Source: Acidobacteriaceae bacterium (GTDB taxonomy: Bacteria; Acidobacteriota; Terriglobia; Terriglobales; Acidobacteriaceae). Taken from it: 48,554 nt of DNA. Position 1 is the first letter of the stretch. Each line of letters begins with the position of its first letter. Below are positions 8,763 to 17,325 of this stretch, one piece after another. Under the pieces are notes generated by a model that was not told the origin of the DNA, did not search any database, and worked only from the letters and a program-made list of their open reading frames with translations. The stretch spans positions 1 to 48,554 of the forward strand of contig PLOG01000085.1 of the NCBI GenBank assembly GCA_003142935.1. The letters run 5' to 3'. Position numbers and translations under genes: made by a program.

Positions 8763-9955
8763 GACACCGCCTTTCGATCGAGGTCGCGGGAAGGCTGGCG
8801 GAGCTCGTTCTGGGCTCGGCCGGCGATGCGCAGGATTTCAGGAGCGATGGCGTCGAGAGGGAGCATCCGGTGAGCCAGGCCCGCGGCGACGACCGCGCCG
8901 GGCATTCCCCACACGGTGCTTGAGGCTTCGTCCTGGGCCAGCACGCTGCCTCCCTGCTCGCGAATGAGGCGGCATCCGCTGGCTCCGTCGGAGCCCATGC
9001 CGGTGAGCACGACGGCGAGGACGCCTGAACCGTAGACCTTGGCCACGGAGCGAAAGAGCACGTCGACGGCGGGGCGGCAGTGATTCTCAAGCGGGCCCTG
9101 GTTGAGGTGCAAGGTGGGTGGGTTGCTGGGGATGGAAGCAGGCAGGACCTCTAGGTGCCAGTTGCCGCGCGCGATGTAGATGGTTCCGGGATGGACCTGA
9201 ACGGACTCGGAGGCCTCGCGGACGCAGAGGTTGCAGCGGCCGTTGAGACGCTCGGCGAAGAGGCGCGTGAAGAGCTCCGGCATGTGCTGCACGATGAGGA
9301 CAGGCAAAGCGAAGTTGGCAGGCAGCTTGGGGAGCAGGATATCGAGGGCCGCGGGGCCGCCGGTGGAGACGCCGATGACAACCACCGCCGGAACCGCGGT
9401 GATAGGCTGCTGCCTGAAAGCCGGACTGAGGGACTGTGCGAGAGACGGAGCGAGAGGTGAACGCGGTAGGCCGGGAAAGACCGGGCGCGGTTGAACGGGC
9501 AACGGACCGAAAGAGCGATTGAGCGAGTTATTGCGCGAAAGATCGGTGAGGGCGTGGATTTTTGGAAGCAAGTCCTGGGCCAGGGTGCGAAGCGCGGCCT
9601 CACGGCCGGATTGTCCGGCGGGCTTGGTGACGTAGTCGGAGGCGCCGCCGGCCAGGGCTTCAATGGTGACGCTGGCGCCGCGTTGCGTGAGCGAACTGAC
9701 CATGATGACCGGCATTTTGTGTCCCAGCCTCCGCAACTCACTGAGCGTGACCAATCCGCCCATCACCGGCATCTCCACGTCAAGCAAAATCAGGTCGGGG
9801 CGATTGAGCGCGAGGCTACCCAAGGCCGAAGCGCCATCGGTGGCAGTACCGGCGACTTCAAGAGTGGCATCCGTGCAAATGACGGAGCGCAACAAGCTGC
9901 GCATCACAGCCGAGTCGTCCACGATCAGGATGCGAGTCCGGGAAGCGGGCTGCAT
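8759..9955 (-). CDS. cheB: Chemotaxis response regulator / protein-glutamate methylesterase
   Basis: Removes methyl groups from chemoreceptors when phosphorylated. The 398-residue protein starts with a receiver domain (ILIVDDSAVMRSLL, acceptor Asp in LILLDVEMPVMGG, Lys in YVTKPAG). A linker leads to the methylesterase domain with the catalytic triad: Ser in VIGVSTGGP, His in LIVQHMPELF, Asp in GMGSDGASG. It lies 15 bases downstream of cheY and overlaps cheR by four bases. The linker (about residues 135-190) is longer and richer in Ser/Pro/Arg than the catalytic parts. Confidence 0.96.
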   Translation of the reverse strand: MQPASRTRILIVDDSAVMRSLLRSVICTDATLEVAGTATDGASALGSLALNRPDLILLDVEMPVMGGLVTLSELRRLGHKMPVIMVSSLTQRGASVTIEALAGGASDYVTKPAGQSGREAALRTLAQDLLPKIHALTDLSRNNSLNRSFGPLPVQPRPVFPGLPRSPLAPSLAQSLSPAFRQQPITAVPAVVVIGVSTGGPAALDILLPKLPANFALPVLIVQHMPELFTRLFAERLNGRCNLCVREASESVQVHPGTIYIARGNWHLEVLPASIPSNPPTLHLNQGPLENHCRPAVDVLFRSVAKVYGSGVLAVVLTGMGSDGASGCRLIREQGGSVLAQDEASSTVWGMPGAVVAAGLAHRMLPLDAIAPEILRIAGRAQNELRQPSRDLDRKAVS

Positions 9956-9970
9956 TGGTCGAACCTCGAT

Positions 9971-10339
9971 TCAGGCCTCGACCAGGCCGAGCATGGCGAG
10001 TTTTTCGTTGAGCGCCTGGTCGTCGAAGGGTTTCATCAGATATTCGTCGGCGCCGGCGTCGAGGGCGCGGAGGATGAATTCGTTCTCAGCCTCGGTGGTG
10101 ACCATGAGCACCTTCGTGCCGGTGTAGCCCTGCGCGCGCATGGCCTGGAGCATTTCAAAGCCGTTCATCACGGGCATGTTCCAGTCGAGGAGAGCGAGGT
10201 CGAAGGCGAGTTCGCCGTGCAGCCGATCGAGGCCGGCTTTTCCGTCGCCGGCTTCGACACACTCGATGCCCTTTTCTTCGAGCAGGGTGCGCAGAAACCC
10301 CCTGACGAAGCGGGAATCGTCGACGATGAGTGCTCGCAT
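9971..10339 (-). CDS. cheY: CheY-type single-domain response regulator
   Basis: A 122-residue stand-alone receiver, phosphorylated by CheA. The key residues are visible: the acidic pair in LIVDDSRF, the acceptor Asp in LALLDWNMPVMNGFEML, the Thr in VLMVTTEAE and the Lys in YLMKPFDD. It sits between cheW and cheB, separated from cheW by 226 bases that carry a nine-unit repeat array. Its output (flagellar switch, type IV pilus or other) is not shown by this window. Confidence 0.92.
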   Translation of the reverse strand: MRALIVDDSRFVRGFLRTLLEEKGIECVEAGDGKAGLDRLHGELAFDLALLDWNMPVMNGFEMLQAMRAQGYTGTKVLMVTTEAENEFILRALDAGADEYLMKPFDDQALNEKLAMLGLVEA

Positions 10340-10356
10340 GGTTGCCTCCGTTAATG

Positions 10357-10419
10357 TCAGCTATCAGCTTTCAGCTTTCAGCTCTCAGTTCTTAGTTCTC
10401 AGTTCTCAGTTCTCAGATT
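10357..10419. repeat. Nine-unit heptanucleotide tandem array upstream of cheY
   Basis: Nine consecutive seven-base units run without interruption: TCAGCTA, TCAGCTT, TCAGCTT, TCAGCTC, TCAGTTC, TTAGTTC, TCAGTTC, TCAGTTC, TCAGATT. The first half is TCAGCTN and the second TCAGTTC, a drift typical of unit-by-unit duplication. It ends 17 bases before the cheY start, inside the chemosensory operon. The rest of the cheW-cheY gap shows no gene. Confidence 0.92.
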
Positions 10420-10565
10420 CTCGTCGCGGGATTTAGAGTTTACCCCGGTCGTGCTCTTTCAAAACTCGATTCTTTCAACTCGTTCCGGAAGTTGACTGCC
10501 AATCCACTGCTGTCTCCCGATGCGCTTACGTCTTGAACTACCCTGCAAATGCTGAGCTCAAAAGC

Positions 10566-11045
10566 CTAATCCGGGTGAGCCTGACTGAGTTGAAGCGGAT
10601 CGAGGCGTTCGGGATCGAGCATGACCAGGAGCCTGTCCTTGAGCTTGTATGCGCCGGCGAACAGGGCCTTGCGGCGCCGATCGAGAATCGACGGGTTGGG
10701 TTCGTGGTCGGTGGAGGAGACGGTGAGCACCTCGCCGACCGCATCAACCAGAAGGCCGAAGCATCCGCCCGTGGACTCGAGCACCAGAATGGCCTGAGCA
10801 CCTTCATTGGGTGGCAAGTCGAGCAACTGGCGCAGGCTCACGGTTGTGAGCACGTCGCCGCGATAGTGGACCAGCCCGCCGACATAAGCGGGGGCGAGTG
10901 GGACCGGCTGAGGCCTCACTGCGCCCACAATCTCAAGAATGTGGGTGATGGGCACGCCGAACCACGTTTCGGCGAGGCGCACCGAGCAGACTTCCACCAG
11001 GACCGAGGCCTTAACCTTCTTATGCGACACGGTTGCTGTGCTCAT
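10566..11045 (-). CDS. cheW: Chemotaxis coupling protein CheW
   Basis: Adaptor that links chemoreceptors to CheA. The 159-residue protein is a CheW-like beta-barrel: VEVCSVRLAETWFGVPITHILEIVG, YVGGLVHYRGDVLTTVSLRQLLDLP, CFGLLVDAVGEVLTV and a C-terminal LKDRLLVMLDPERL. The ATG at 11045 overlaps the cheA stop by four bases (ATGA); an in-frame start at 11072 lies deep inside cheA and is less likely. Position directly after cheA supports one transcript. Confidence 0.93.
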   Translation of the reverse strand: MSTATVSHKKVKASVLVEVCSVRLAETWFGVPITHILEIVGAVRPQPVPLAPAYVGGLVHYRGDVLTTVSLRQLLDLPPNEGAQAILVLESTGGCFGLLVDAVGEVLTVSSTDHEPNPSILDRRRKALFAGAYKLKDRLLVMLDPERLDPLQLSQAHPD

Positions 11046-13354
11046 GCTACTGTCTCCGCAATCTGGTTCCAATCTTCAGAAACGTTTTCGCAGACCGGCA
11101 GGGGCTGCACGCCGGCCAGATCGACCACGCCGGTCACGCGATCCTTCAGGAGCGTGACGCCGCCGGTGCGCTGGCTGGTTCCAGCTTCAAACAGGTCGCC
11201 GCCCGCGGCCACGTCAAGCACGTGCGAAACCGCGATGCCTACGTGACGGTTGCCTTCGCGGCAGACGACTACGATGATCTGGGGTTCGCGATCGGTCTGG
11301 GAGGCAGAATTGGCCTCGGCCGCGGCCAGCACTCCGCCGGAATCCTCGACCGGCATCAACTGACCTTCGAAGTTGAGGACAGGCCGGTCGCCGATAAATT
11401 CAATGCGCGAAAGCGGAATCTGCTCGATGCGGAGTACGTCGGCCAGCGGCACGGCTGCGCGCCGGCCGGCGGCCTCGACCAACAGATACTCCATACCTTT
11501 GGCGGCGTTGGTGTCTTCTTCTTCACTGTCTGCGCCCTCAGCATCGCGGTCGGCGCTCATGGTGACTCCGGCTTTCACGGCGATGGCGCCGGGATCGAGG
11601 ATCAAGGCCAGGTCGGCGTTGCCCAGCACCGTTGCGCCGGAGTAGAGGCCGATAACTTTGAGCACGGCGGAGAGAGGCTTGACGACGATCTCTTCCGGGT
11701 CGGCGAGCCCGTCGACGACGAGGCCATAACGGCGGCCATCGACATCGAGCACGGCGATGAAACTGTCACGCTCCGAAGCGGATTTGTGTTCCCCGGCGGG
11801 CATCAGCAGCCGGTCTAGAAACACCAGCGGGAGGAGCTTTCCGCGCAACCGATAGAGGGGCGCGCCTTCGATCCATTCAATGGTTTTGGCGGCCTGCTCG
11901 GGGGGAACGTGGACCAGTTCGGAGAGCGAACCCTGAGGCAGCGCGAAACTCTGATTCACGCTACGCACGATGAGGGCTGGAATAATGGCCAGAGTGAGCG
12001 GAATGCGCAGGCGGAGCGTGGTCCCCTTGCCGGTGCGGGAGTCGATCTCGACCTTGCCGCCGATTTTTTCCACGTTGGTGCGGACCACATCCATGCCAAC
12101 GCCCCGCCCGCTGACGTTGGTGACGGCGGCGGCGGTGGAGAAGCCGGGGAGAAAGACAAGCTGCAGGAGCTCGTGCTCGCCCAACTGCGAAGCGCGTTCG
12201 GGCGCAATGATGCCGCGTTCGATGGCTTTGTCGCGCACTTTCTCAACAGCAATGCCGGCGCCGTCGTCGGAAACTTCGATGATGACGTGGCTGCCCTCGT
12301 GGCTGGCGCGCAGCTTGAGGGTTCCCTCCGGATCTTTACCCGCGGCCACGCGCACTTCCGGCGGCTCGATACCGTGATCGAGAGAATTTCTGACCGCATG
12401 GGTGAGGGGGTCCTTGATGGCTTCCAGAAGGCTCTTGTCGAGTTCGGTGTCCTGGCCCTCGACCACGAGGCGGACGCGGCGGCCGAGCGACTGGGAGAGA
12501 TCGCGCACAATGCGCGGCATTTTGGAGAAGATGTTGGAGACCGGCTGCATGCGCGCCTTCATGACGTTTTCGCGCAGGTCGGCGGTGACCATGTCGAGGC
12601 GCCGCGACAACAGGGTCATGTTGGGATCGGACGCGGTGGCTTGAAGGACCTGGTTGCGGGTGAGCACCAACTCGCCGACCAGGTTCATCATGCGATTGAG
12701 CAGAACCACGTCGACGCGGAGCGTGCTTTCGGCGGCGCTGCCGGCCGCGGCTATCTGGGCGCGCGGGCGCGACGCATCGGTCTCGCTGCCGGCCGCCGCC
12801 GATTGGACAACGGGCGCTGGAATTGCATTCGCCGGCTGCTGCGCGGGCGCGGCTGGAGCTTGAGCGGCGGACACTGGCGCCTGGGCTTGAGGCGCTGACG
12901 GGGCCTGCGGAGCGGCAGCCGCGGGCGCGGCCGAAAATGTCGCGCCGACTTTCGCGTGAACCGGCTGTTTTACGTTCGCCGGAGCCTGCAACGCCACCAA
13001 TTGCTCGATCAGCGCGGAATCTTCTCCCTCGCCTTCGCTGGCCATGGTCTCAATGGACTTGAGGATGGCGCGCAGACCGTCGAGCAAGTGAAGCAGGCCG
13101 GTGATAAGGGGCCGGTTGGCGGCCAGTTTCCCGTCGCGGAGCAGGCCGAGCAGGTTCTCGCCCGCGTGGGCCAGCGTTTCCAGCCGTTTAAAACCGAGAA
13201 ATCCAGTGGTTCCCTTGATGGTATGCACGGAGCGGAATATCTCGCCGAGAAGGGCGGCATCCTGTGGGCGGGTCTCAAGATCCGTGAGGCACTGCTCCAT
13301 ACGGTCCAGGCCTTCCTGGCTCTCGATCAGAAACTCCCTTGTCAGTTCATCCAT
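11042..13354 (-). CDS. cheA: Chemotaxis histidine kinase with two C-terminal CheW-like domains
   Basis: The 770-residue kinase of the chemosensory operon. It starts with an Hpt domain (MDELTREFLIESQEGLD; phospho-His at about residue 44 in SVHTIKGT). An Ala/Pro/Gln-rich linker follows, then a dimerisation domain (VVLLNRMMNLVGELVLTRNQ), an ATPase domain (DPLTHAVRNSLDHGIE, DDGAGI, GRGVGMDVVRTNV) and the regulatory CheW-like domain. After an acidic linker a second CheW-like domain appears (EYLLVEAAGRRAAVPLADVLRIE to the C-terminus), which is not usual for CheA. The start is taken at 13354 because the Hpt begins there; the open frame reaches 13531 through repeat sequence. Confidence 0.94.
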   Translation of the reverse strand: MDELTREFLIESQEGLDRMEQCLTDLETRPQDAALLGEIFRSVHTIKGTTGFLGFKRLETLAHAGENLLGLLRDGKLAANRPLITGLLHLLDGLRAILKSIETMASEGEGEDSALIEQLVALQAPANVKQPVHAKVGATFSAAPAAAAPQAPSAPQAQAPVSAAQAPAAPAQQPANAIPAPVVQSAAAGSETDASRPRAQIAAAGSAAESTLRVDVVLLNRMMNLVGELVLTRNQVLQATASDPNMTLLSRRLDMVTADLRENVMKARMQPVSNIFSKMPRIVRDLSQSLGRRVRLVVEGQDTELDKSLLEAIKDPLTHAVRNSLDHGIEPPEVRVAAGKDPEGTLKLRASHEGSHVIIEVSDDGAGIAVEKVRDKAIERGIIAPERASQLGEHELLQLVFLPGFSTAAAVTNVSGRGVGMDVVRTNVEKIGGKVEIDSRTGKGTTLRLRIPLTLAIIPALIVRSVNQSFALPQGSLSELVHVPPEQAAKTIEWIEGAPLYRLRGKLLPLVFLDRLLMPAGEHKSASERDSFIAVLDVDGRRYGLVVDGLADPEEIVVKPLSAVLKVIGLYSGATVLGNADLALILDPGAIAVKAGVTMSADRDAEGADSEEEDTNAAKGMEYLLVEAAGRRAAVPLADVLRIEQIPLSRIEFIGDRPVLNFEGQLMPVEDSGGVLAAAEANSASQTDREPQIIVVVCREGNRHVGIAVSHVLDVAAGGDLFEAGTSQRTGGVTLLKDRVTGVVDLAGVQPLPVCENVSEDWNQIAETVA

Positions 13355-13449
13355 CGCTTTGAACCATCCAGCCAGCCGGGATTTTGCGGCCCCGGCGCGG
13401 CGAGCACTTAAGGCCTTTATCGGATGGAAGAGGATGAACTTGAGAAAAC

Positions 13450-13477
13450 AGGGGTCAGGGGTCAGAGGGCAGTTGCA
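13450..13477. repeat. Four-unit heptanucleotide array between cheA and cdd
   Basis: AGGGGTC, AGGGGTC, AGAGGGC, AGTTGCA run head to tail with a seven-base period. The series closely resembles the array at 36072-36099, which ends AGGGGTC, AGTTGCC. It lies in the roughly 220-base divergent gap between cheA and cdd. Confidence 0.75.
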
Positions 13478-13576
13478 GCGTTTGCCGGGCATTGGCGATA
13501 TACAGAGACGGCGGAGATGCTTTAGCCTCAAGTCTCAGGCCGGCAAATCTCAGGCTGGAAGGACAAGGAATACACG

Positions 13577-13993
13577 ATGGATGCACTGAACTCTTTGGAA
13601 GTTGAAGAACTGATGGAGCAGGCGCGGGTGAGTGCGCAGCAATCTTATTCGCCGTACTCGGGATTCCGCGTGGGGGCGGCGCTACGGCTGACCAGCGGCG
13701 AAGTTGTGACCGGGACCAATGTTGAGAACGTGAGCTATGGACTGACGATTTGCGCGGAGCGGTCGGCACTGGTGCGCGCTGTTTCCCAATTCGGGCCTGG
13801 GATTCGCATCGATGCGGTGGCGGTGGCTAACCTGAACGATGCGGCAAGCCCCCCTTGCGGCGCCTGCAGGCAGATGCTTGCCGAGTTCGTGTTGGCGGAT
13901 GCGGTGGTGTTGTTTCCGGCGAATGACGGTGTACGGACGATGGCGTTCCTGGAGCTGCTACCGCTGGCCTTCGAGATGAAGCTGCTTCCGTAA
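13577..13993 (+). CDS. cdd: Cytidine deaminase
   Basis: Converts cytidine and deoxycytidine to uridine and deoxyuridine in pyrimidine salvage. The 138-residue length fits the small homotetrameric class. Motifs seen: SYSPYSGFRVGAAL, NVENVSYGLTICAERSAL (zinc Cys and catalytic Glu in CAE) and SPPCGACRQMLAEF (two further zinc cysteines). AAGGA lies seven bases before the ATG. A pyrimidine-nucleoside phosphorylase and a nucleoside transporter follow on the same strand, making a salvage cluster. Confidence 0.95.
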   Translation: MDALNSLEVEELMEQARVSAQQSYSPYSGFRVGAALRLTSGEVVTGTNVENVSYGLTICAERSALVRAVSQFGPGIRIDAVAVANLNDAASPPCGACRQMLAEFVLADAVVLFPANDGVRTMAFLELLPLAFEMKLLP

Positions 13994-14153
13994 AGCAGAT
14001 GGCTTCGCCAGGGCAGGCGTATTGGGCACAGCAAGGGTTCCCGCGACGGCATGACGCCTTGAAGACGACGAGCTAACCTTAATGAAAGAGCGATGCTTGC
14101 GATAATCGCTATTGTCAATACTCTGAGGCTTGGACACTGAGGCTTTGATTGCT

Positions 14154-15530
14154 ATGCCTGATTCAGCTCACTCTCCGCTGCACACTGTAGATCTGATCCG
14201 GAAGAAGCGGGACGGCGGCACGCTCGATGCGCGCGAGATTGGTTTTCTGGTTGCGGGCGCGGCGTCCGGATCGATTCCGCTGGAACAGCTTGCGGCGTGG
14301 CTGATGGCGGCTTGGCTGCAGGGGCTTTCGCTGGAGGAGACGCGCGCGCTGACGCTGGCGATGCGCGACTCGGGAGAGAAGTTTTCGCCGACGGGGCTGG
14401 GCAAGAAGGCAGTGGACAAACACTCGACCGGCGGGGTGGGCGACAAGACGAGCTTTCTGATTGCGCCGATCGCGGCAGCCTGCGGCGTGGCTGTGCCCAT
14501 GATCAGCGGACGCGCGCTGGGGCACACGGGCGGGACGCTGGATAAGCTGGAATCGATTCCTGGGTTCAGGACCGCATTGAGTCTGAAGGAATTCGAGGCG
14601 GTGCTGCTGGAGTGCGGGGCGTCGATCGTGAGCCAGACGCCGCGGCTGGTGCCGGCCGACCGCATACTTTACGAGTTGCGCGACCGCACGGCGACGGTGG
14701 AAAGTCCGGGGCTGATTTGCGCTTCGATTTTGAGCAAGAAGCTGGCGGCGGGGCTGGACGCGCTGGTGCTGGATGTGAAGACGGGGTCGGGAGCTTTCTT
14801 GCGCGATCGCAAAGACTCGGAATTTCTAGCGGCGCTGATGGTAGCGACCGCGGAGGGCGCGGGAACGCGCACGGTGGCGCTGCTGACGGACATGAGCCAG
14901 CCTCTCGGTGCGGCAGCCGGAAACTGGATTGAGCTGATTGAGGCGCTGGAGTTGCTGCGCGGCAAGCGGTCGCCGGAGAGTGAGGACCTGCTGGAGCTTT
15001 CGCTGATCCTGGCCGGATGGATGATCCACCTGGGAAACCAGGCGGGCACGCCGAAGGAGGGCTATACGCGCGCACAAGCTGCGTTGGCGGATGGTTCGGC
15101 GCTGAAACACTTTTTCGATATGGTCAAGGCACAGGGCGGCGACATTTCTGCGTTCGACGATCCGCTCGGGTTTCACAATCCGGGCGCGGTCGAGGTGGTG
15201 CCGGCGTGGGAGCGCGGCTTTGTGGCGACTATGGATACGACGGCACTGGGCTGGGCGGTGCAGAGGACGGGAGCAGGCCGCGAGAAGGCCGGCGCGCCCG
15301 TCGATCCGGACGCGGGCATTGTGTTTCACGCGCGGCGCGGCGCTTTTGTCGAGAAGGGGCAGCCGGTGGCAACCGTCTACGCCACCGAGGAAGCGATGTT
15401 GCCGGAGCCGGTGGATATTCTGAAGCAGGCGATCCGGTTCACGAAGACCCCTCCCGAGCCGGTCGATCTGGTGAGCCGCGTCTTTACGCGCGAGTCGGCG
15501 CAAGAATACCTGCGCGATGCTGTAAGGTAG
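14154..15530 (+). CDS. Thymidine / pyrimidine-nucleoside phosphorylase
   Basis: Phosphorolyses pyrimidine nucleosides to base plus (deoxy)ribose-1-phosphate. The 458-residue protein has the family marks: VDLIRKKRDGG, VDKHSTGGVGDKTSF (phosphate binding), the signature SGRALGHTGGTLDKLESIPG, DVKTGSGAF and the C-terminal biotinyl-like domain with GKEAGAP-type sequence (here AGREKAGAPVDPDAGI). The ATG at 14154 is preferred over the in-frame TTG at 14130. The uridine versus thymidine preference (Pdp or DeoA) was not resolved, so no symbol is given. Confidence 0.93.
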   Translation: MPDSAHSPLHTVDLIRKKRDGGTLDAREIGFLVAGAASGSIPLEQLAAWLMAAWLQGLSLEETRALTLAMRDSGEKFSPTGLGKKAVDKHSTGGVGDKTSFLIAPIAAACGVAVPMISGRALGHTGGTLDKLESIPGFRTALSLKEFEAVLLECGASIVSQTPRLVPADRILYELRDRTATVESPGLICASILSKKLAAGLDALVLDVKTGSGAFLRDRKDSEFLAALMVATAEGAGTRTVALLTDMSQPLGAAAGNWIELIEALELLRGKRSPESEDLLELSLILAGWMIHLGNQAGTPKEGYTRAQAALADGSALKHFFDMVKAQGGDISAFDDPLGFHNPGAVEVVPAWERGFVATMDTTALGWAVQRTGAGREKAGAPVDPDAGIVFHARRGAFVEKGQPVATVYATEEAMLPEPVDILKQAIRFTKTPPEPVDLVSRVFTRESAQEYLRDAVR

Positions 15531-15538
15531 TCGAAGTA

Positions 15539-15658
15539 CAGCTTCTAGCTCTTAGCTTCTAGCTTTTAGCGTTGCTTTTCCGGCCCACTACGAGCATCGG
15601 AAAGTCGCAACCAAGTCTCATGCGCAAACACCAGCTAGAAGCTAGCAGCTAGAAGCTG
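15539..15658. repeat. Two facing heptad arrays forming a 26-bp inverted repeat before the transporter gene
   Basis: Arm 1 (15539-15564) consists of AGCTTCT, AGCTCTT, AGCTTCT, AGCTTTT-type units. Arm 2 (15633-15658) consists of AGCTAGA, AGCTAGC, AGCTAGA, AGCTG. Arm 2 is the reverse complement of arm 1 at 24 of 26 positions, with 68 bases between. The second arm ends only a few bases before the AGGAGG ribosome site of the transporter gene, so in a read-through transcript the hairpin would abut translation initiation. Confidence 0.88.
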
Positions 15659-15676
15659 CTTTTAGGAGGCGCCGCA

Positions 15677-16930
15677 TTGGCTCGATTCACGGGAGTGCTG
15701 GGAATTCTGGCTGTGTTGCTGGCTGCGTGGCTGGGCTCGACCGACCGCAAGCATATCCGCTGGCGGACCATCGCCTGGGGCCTCGGCCTGCAGTTCACCT
15801 TCGCATTCATTGTGCTGCGCTTCAACTACGGGCAGATGTTCATGGGTTGGGCCGGCGGCGTGGTCACCAACATGCTCGCGGCCACCTTCGCCGGAACGCG
15901 GGTGCTGTTTGGTCAGCTCGGGCTTCCGAATTCGGGGGCGTTTGGAAACCTGCTTCCGCCGAACTCCGGGGCGATCTTCGCGTTCCAGGTGTTGCCGACG
16001 ATCATCTTCATCTCCGCATTCTTCGCGGTGCTGTATCACATTGGGGTGATGCAGATCGTGATTCGCGGGATGGCGTGGGTGATGCTGAAGACGATGCGCA
16101 TCTCCGGCGCGGAGAGCATGAACGTGGCGGCCAGCATCTTCATGGGGCAGACCGAAGCGCCGCTCACCATCCGGCCGTTTCTGTCGAAGGCGACGCGCAG
16201 CGAGCTGATGGTGATTATGACCAGCGGCATGGCGCATGTGTCGGGCGGCATCATGGCCATGTATATTTCGCAGGGCGTGGAGGCGCGGCATCTGCTGTCG
16301 GCGGTGATCATGACTTCGCCGGGTACGATTCTGGTGGCCAAGATGCTAGTGCCTGAAACTGAAGTTCCAGCGACCGAAGGCAAGGTTGTGATTCCCAAGG
16401 ATGAACTGCATCAGGATGAGAATTTTATTGGAGCGATTGCGCGCGGCACGATCGACGGCGGCAAGCTGGCGATGAATGTGGCGATCATGCTAATCAGCTT
16501 TCTGGCGCTGGTGGCGCTGCTGGATAGCGTGCTGAGCTGGGCGCACGGAGGAGTGCCGTGGATTCCCGGCTCGCTGGGGCAGATTCTTGGCTACCTGTTT
16601 GCGCCGGTGGCGTGGCTGATCGGCGTGCCGTGGCACGACTGCATGGCGATCGGCAACCTGCTGGGCACGCGCATGGCGCTGAACGAAGTGATCGCGTACA
16701 TTGCGCTGGGAGCGGAGAAGGCCACGCTGGCGCCGCGCTCGTTTACGATTGCAACGTTTGCGCTGTGCGGGTTTGCGAACCTGGGATCGATCGGCATGCA
16801 GATCGGCGGAATCGGCGCGCTGGTTCCGGAGCGGCGCAATGACCTGGCAAGGCTGGGCGTGCGGGCGATGCTTGCGGGGACGATGGCGAATTTGATCTCC
16901 GCGTCGATTGCCGGAATGTTTCTGGGGTGA
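15677..16930 (+). CDS. Concentrative nucleoside transporter (CNT/NupC family)
   Basis: A cation-coupled nucleoside importer with about 417 residues and many hydrophobic segments. The CNT family marks are present: LPPNSGAIFAFQVLPTIIFISAF, the substrate-binding GQTEAPLTIRP, HVSGGIMAMYISQG and, near the C-terminus, NEVIAYIAL and FALCGFANLGSIGMQIGG. Translation starts at TTG 15677 with AGGAGG at 15663-15668. It follows cdd and the pyrimidine phosphorylase, so it likely supplies pyrimidine nucleosides to that pathway. The paired repeat arrays just upstream may affect its expression. Confidence 0.93.
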   Translation: MARFTGVLGILAVLLAAWLGSTDRKHIRWRTIAWGLGLQFTFAFIVLRFNYGQMFMGWAGGVVTNMLAATFAGTRVLFGQLGLPNSGAFGNLLPPNSGAIFAFQVLPTIIFISAFFAVLYHIGVMQIVIRGMAWVMLKTMRISGAESMNVAASIFMGQTEAPLTIRPFLSKATRSELMVIMTSGMAHVSGGIMAMYISQGVEARHLLSAVIMTSPGTILVAKMLVPETEVPATEGKVVIPKDELHQDENFIGAIARGTIDGGKLAMNVAIMLISFLALVALLDSVLSWAHGGVPWIPGSLGQILGYLFAPVAWLIGVPWHDCMAIGNLLGTRMALNEVIAYIALGAEKATLAPRSFTIATFALCGFANLGSIGMQIGGIGALVPERRNDLARLGVRAMLAGTMANLISASIAGMFLG

Positions 16931-17049
16931 GTGCGGGCGATGATGCGGAGTTGGGCTGGGTGGCTGGCGGCGCTGTTGCCGATTGACGCGGGTGCGTCAT
17001 TCAGAGGTTCTTGCAGAAGACCCGTTGCGCCGCACCCCAAACCGAGCGT

Positions 17050-17325
17050 TCATGCACGCAAACGCCTCATGCGATAGAAGAGGGTGAGCGCGGTGACGGT
17101 GCCGCAGGTGAGCAGGCTGGCGGCCATGCCGAGGATGAGCGAGAGGTCCCGCTGGTAGAGGCCGTGGACGATGCCGATGGCCTGCAGGATGCTGAAGCCG
17201 CCGAAGGTGATAAGCGAAATGCCTTCGTCGGTTTTCTTGCGCCAGACGGCGATAATCTGGGGGACGAAGAGCAGCGCATTGCAGCCGAGGCCCAATCCGA
17301 AGACGATGGCGACAATCTGCTTCAT
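17050..17325 (-). CDS. SemiSWEET-type (PQ-loop) sugar transporter
   Basis: A 91-residue membrane protein with three predicted helices, the half-size bacterial form of SWEET sugar transporters that works as a dimer. Visible marks are the PQ motif in CNALLFVPQIIAVWRKK, the following GISLITFGGFSILQAIGIVHGL and the third helix LILGMAASLLTCGTVTALTLFY. The ATG at 17325 overlaps the stop codon of the upstream DUF2277 gene by four bases (ATGA). The substrate cannot be told from sequence. Confidence 0.82.
   Translation of the reverse strand: MKQIVAIVFGLGLGCNALLFVPQIIAVWRKKTDEGISLITFGGFSILQAIGIVHGLYQRDLSLILGMAASLLTCGTVTALTLFYRMRRLRA

Noticed and set aside
10357-10419. Repeat arrays considered as CRISPR
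   Set aside because: Units are seven bases with no spacers, and no cas gene is in the window.
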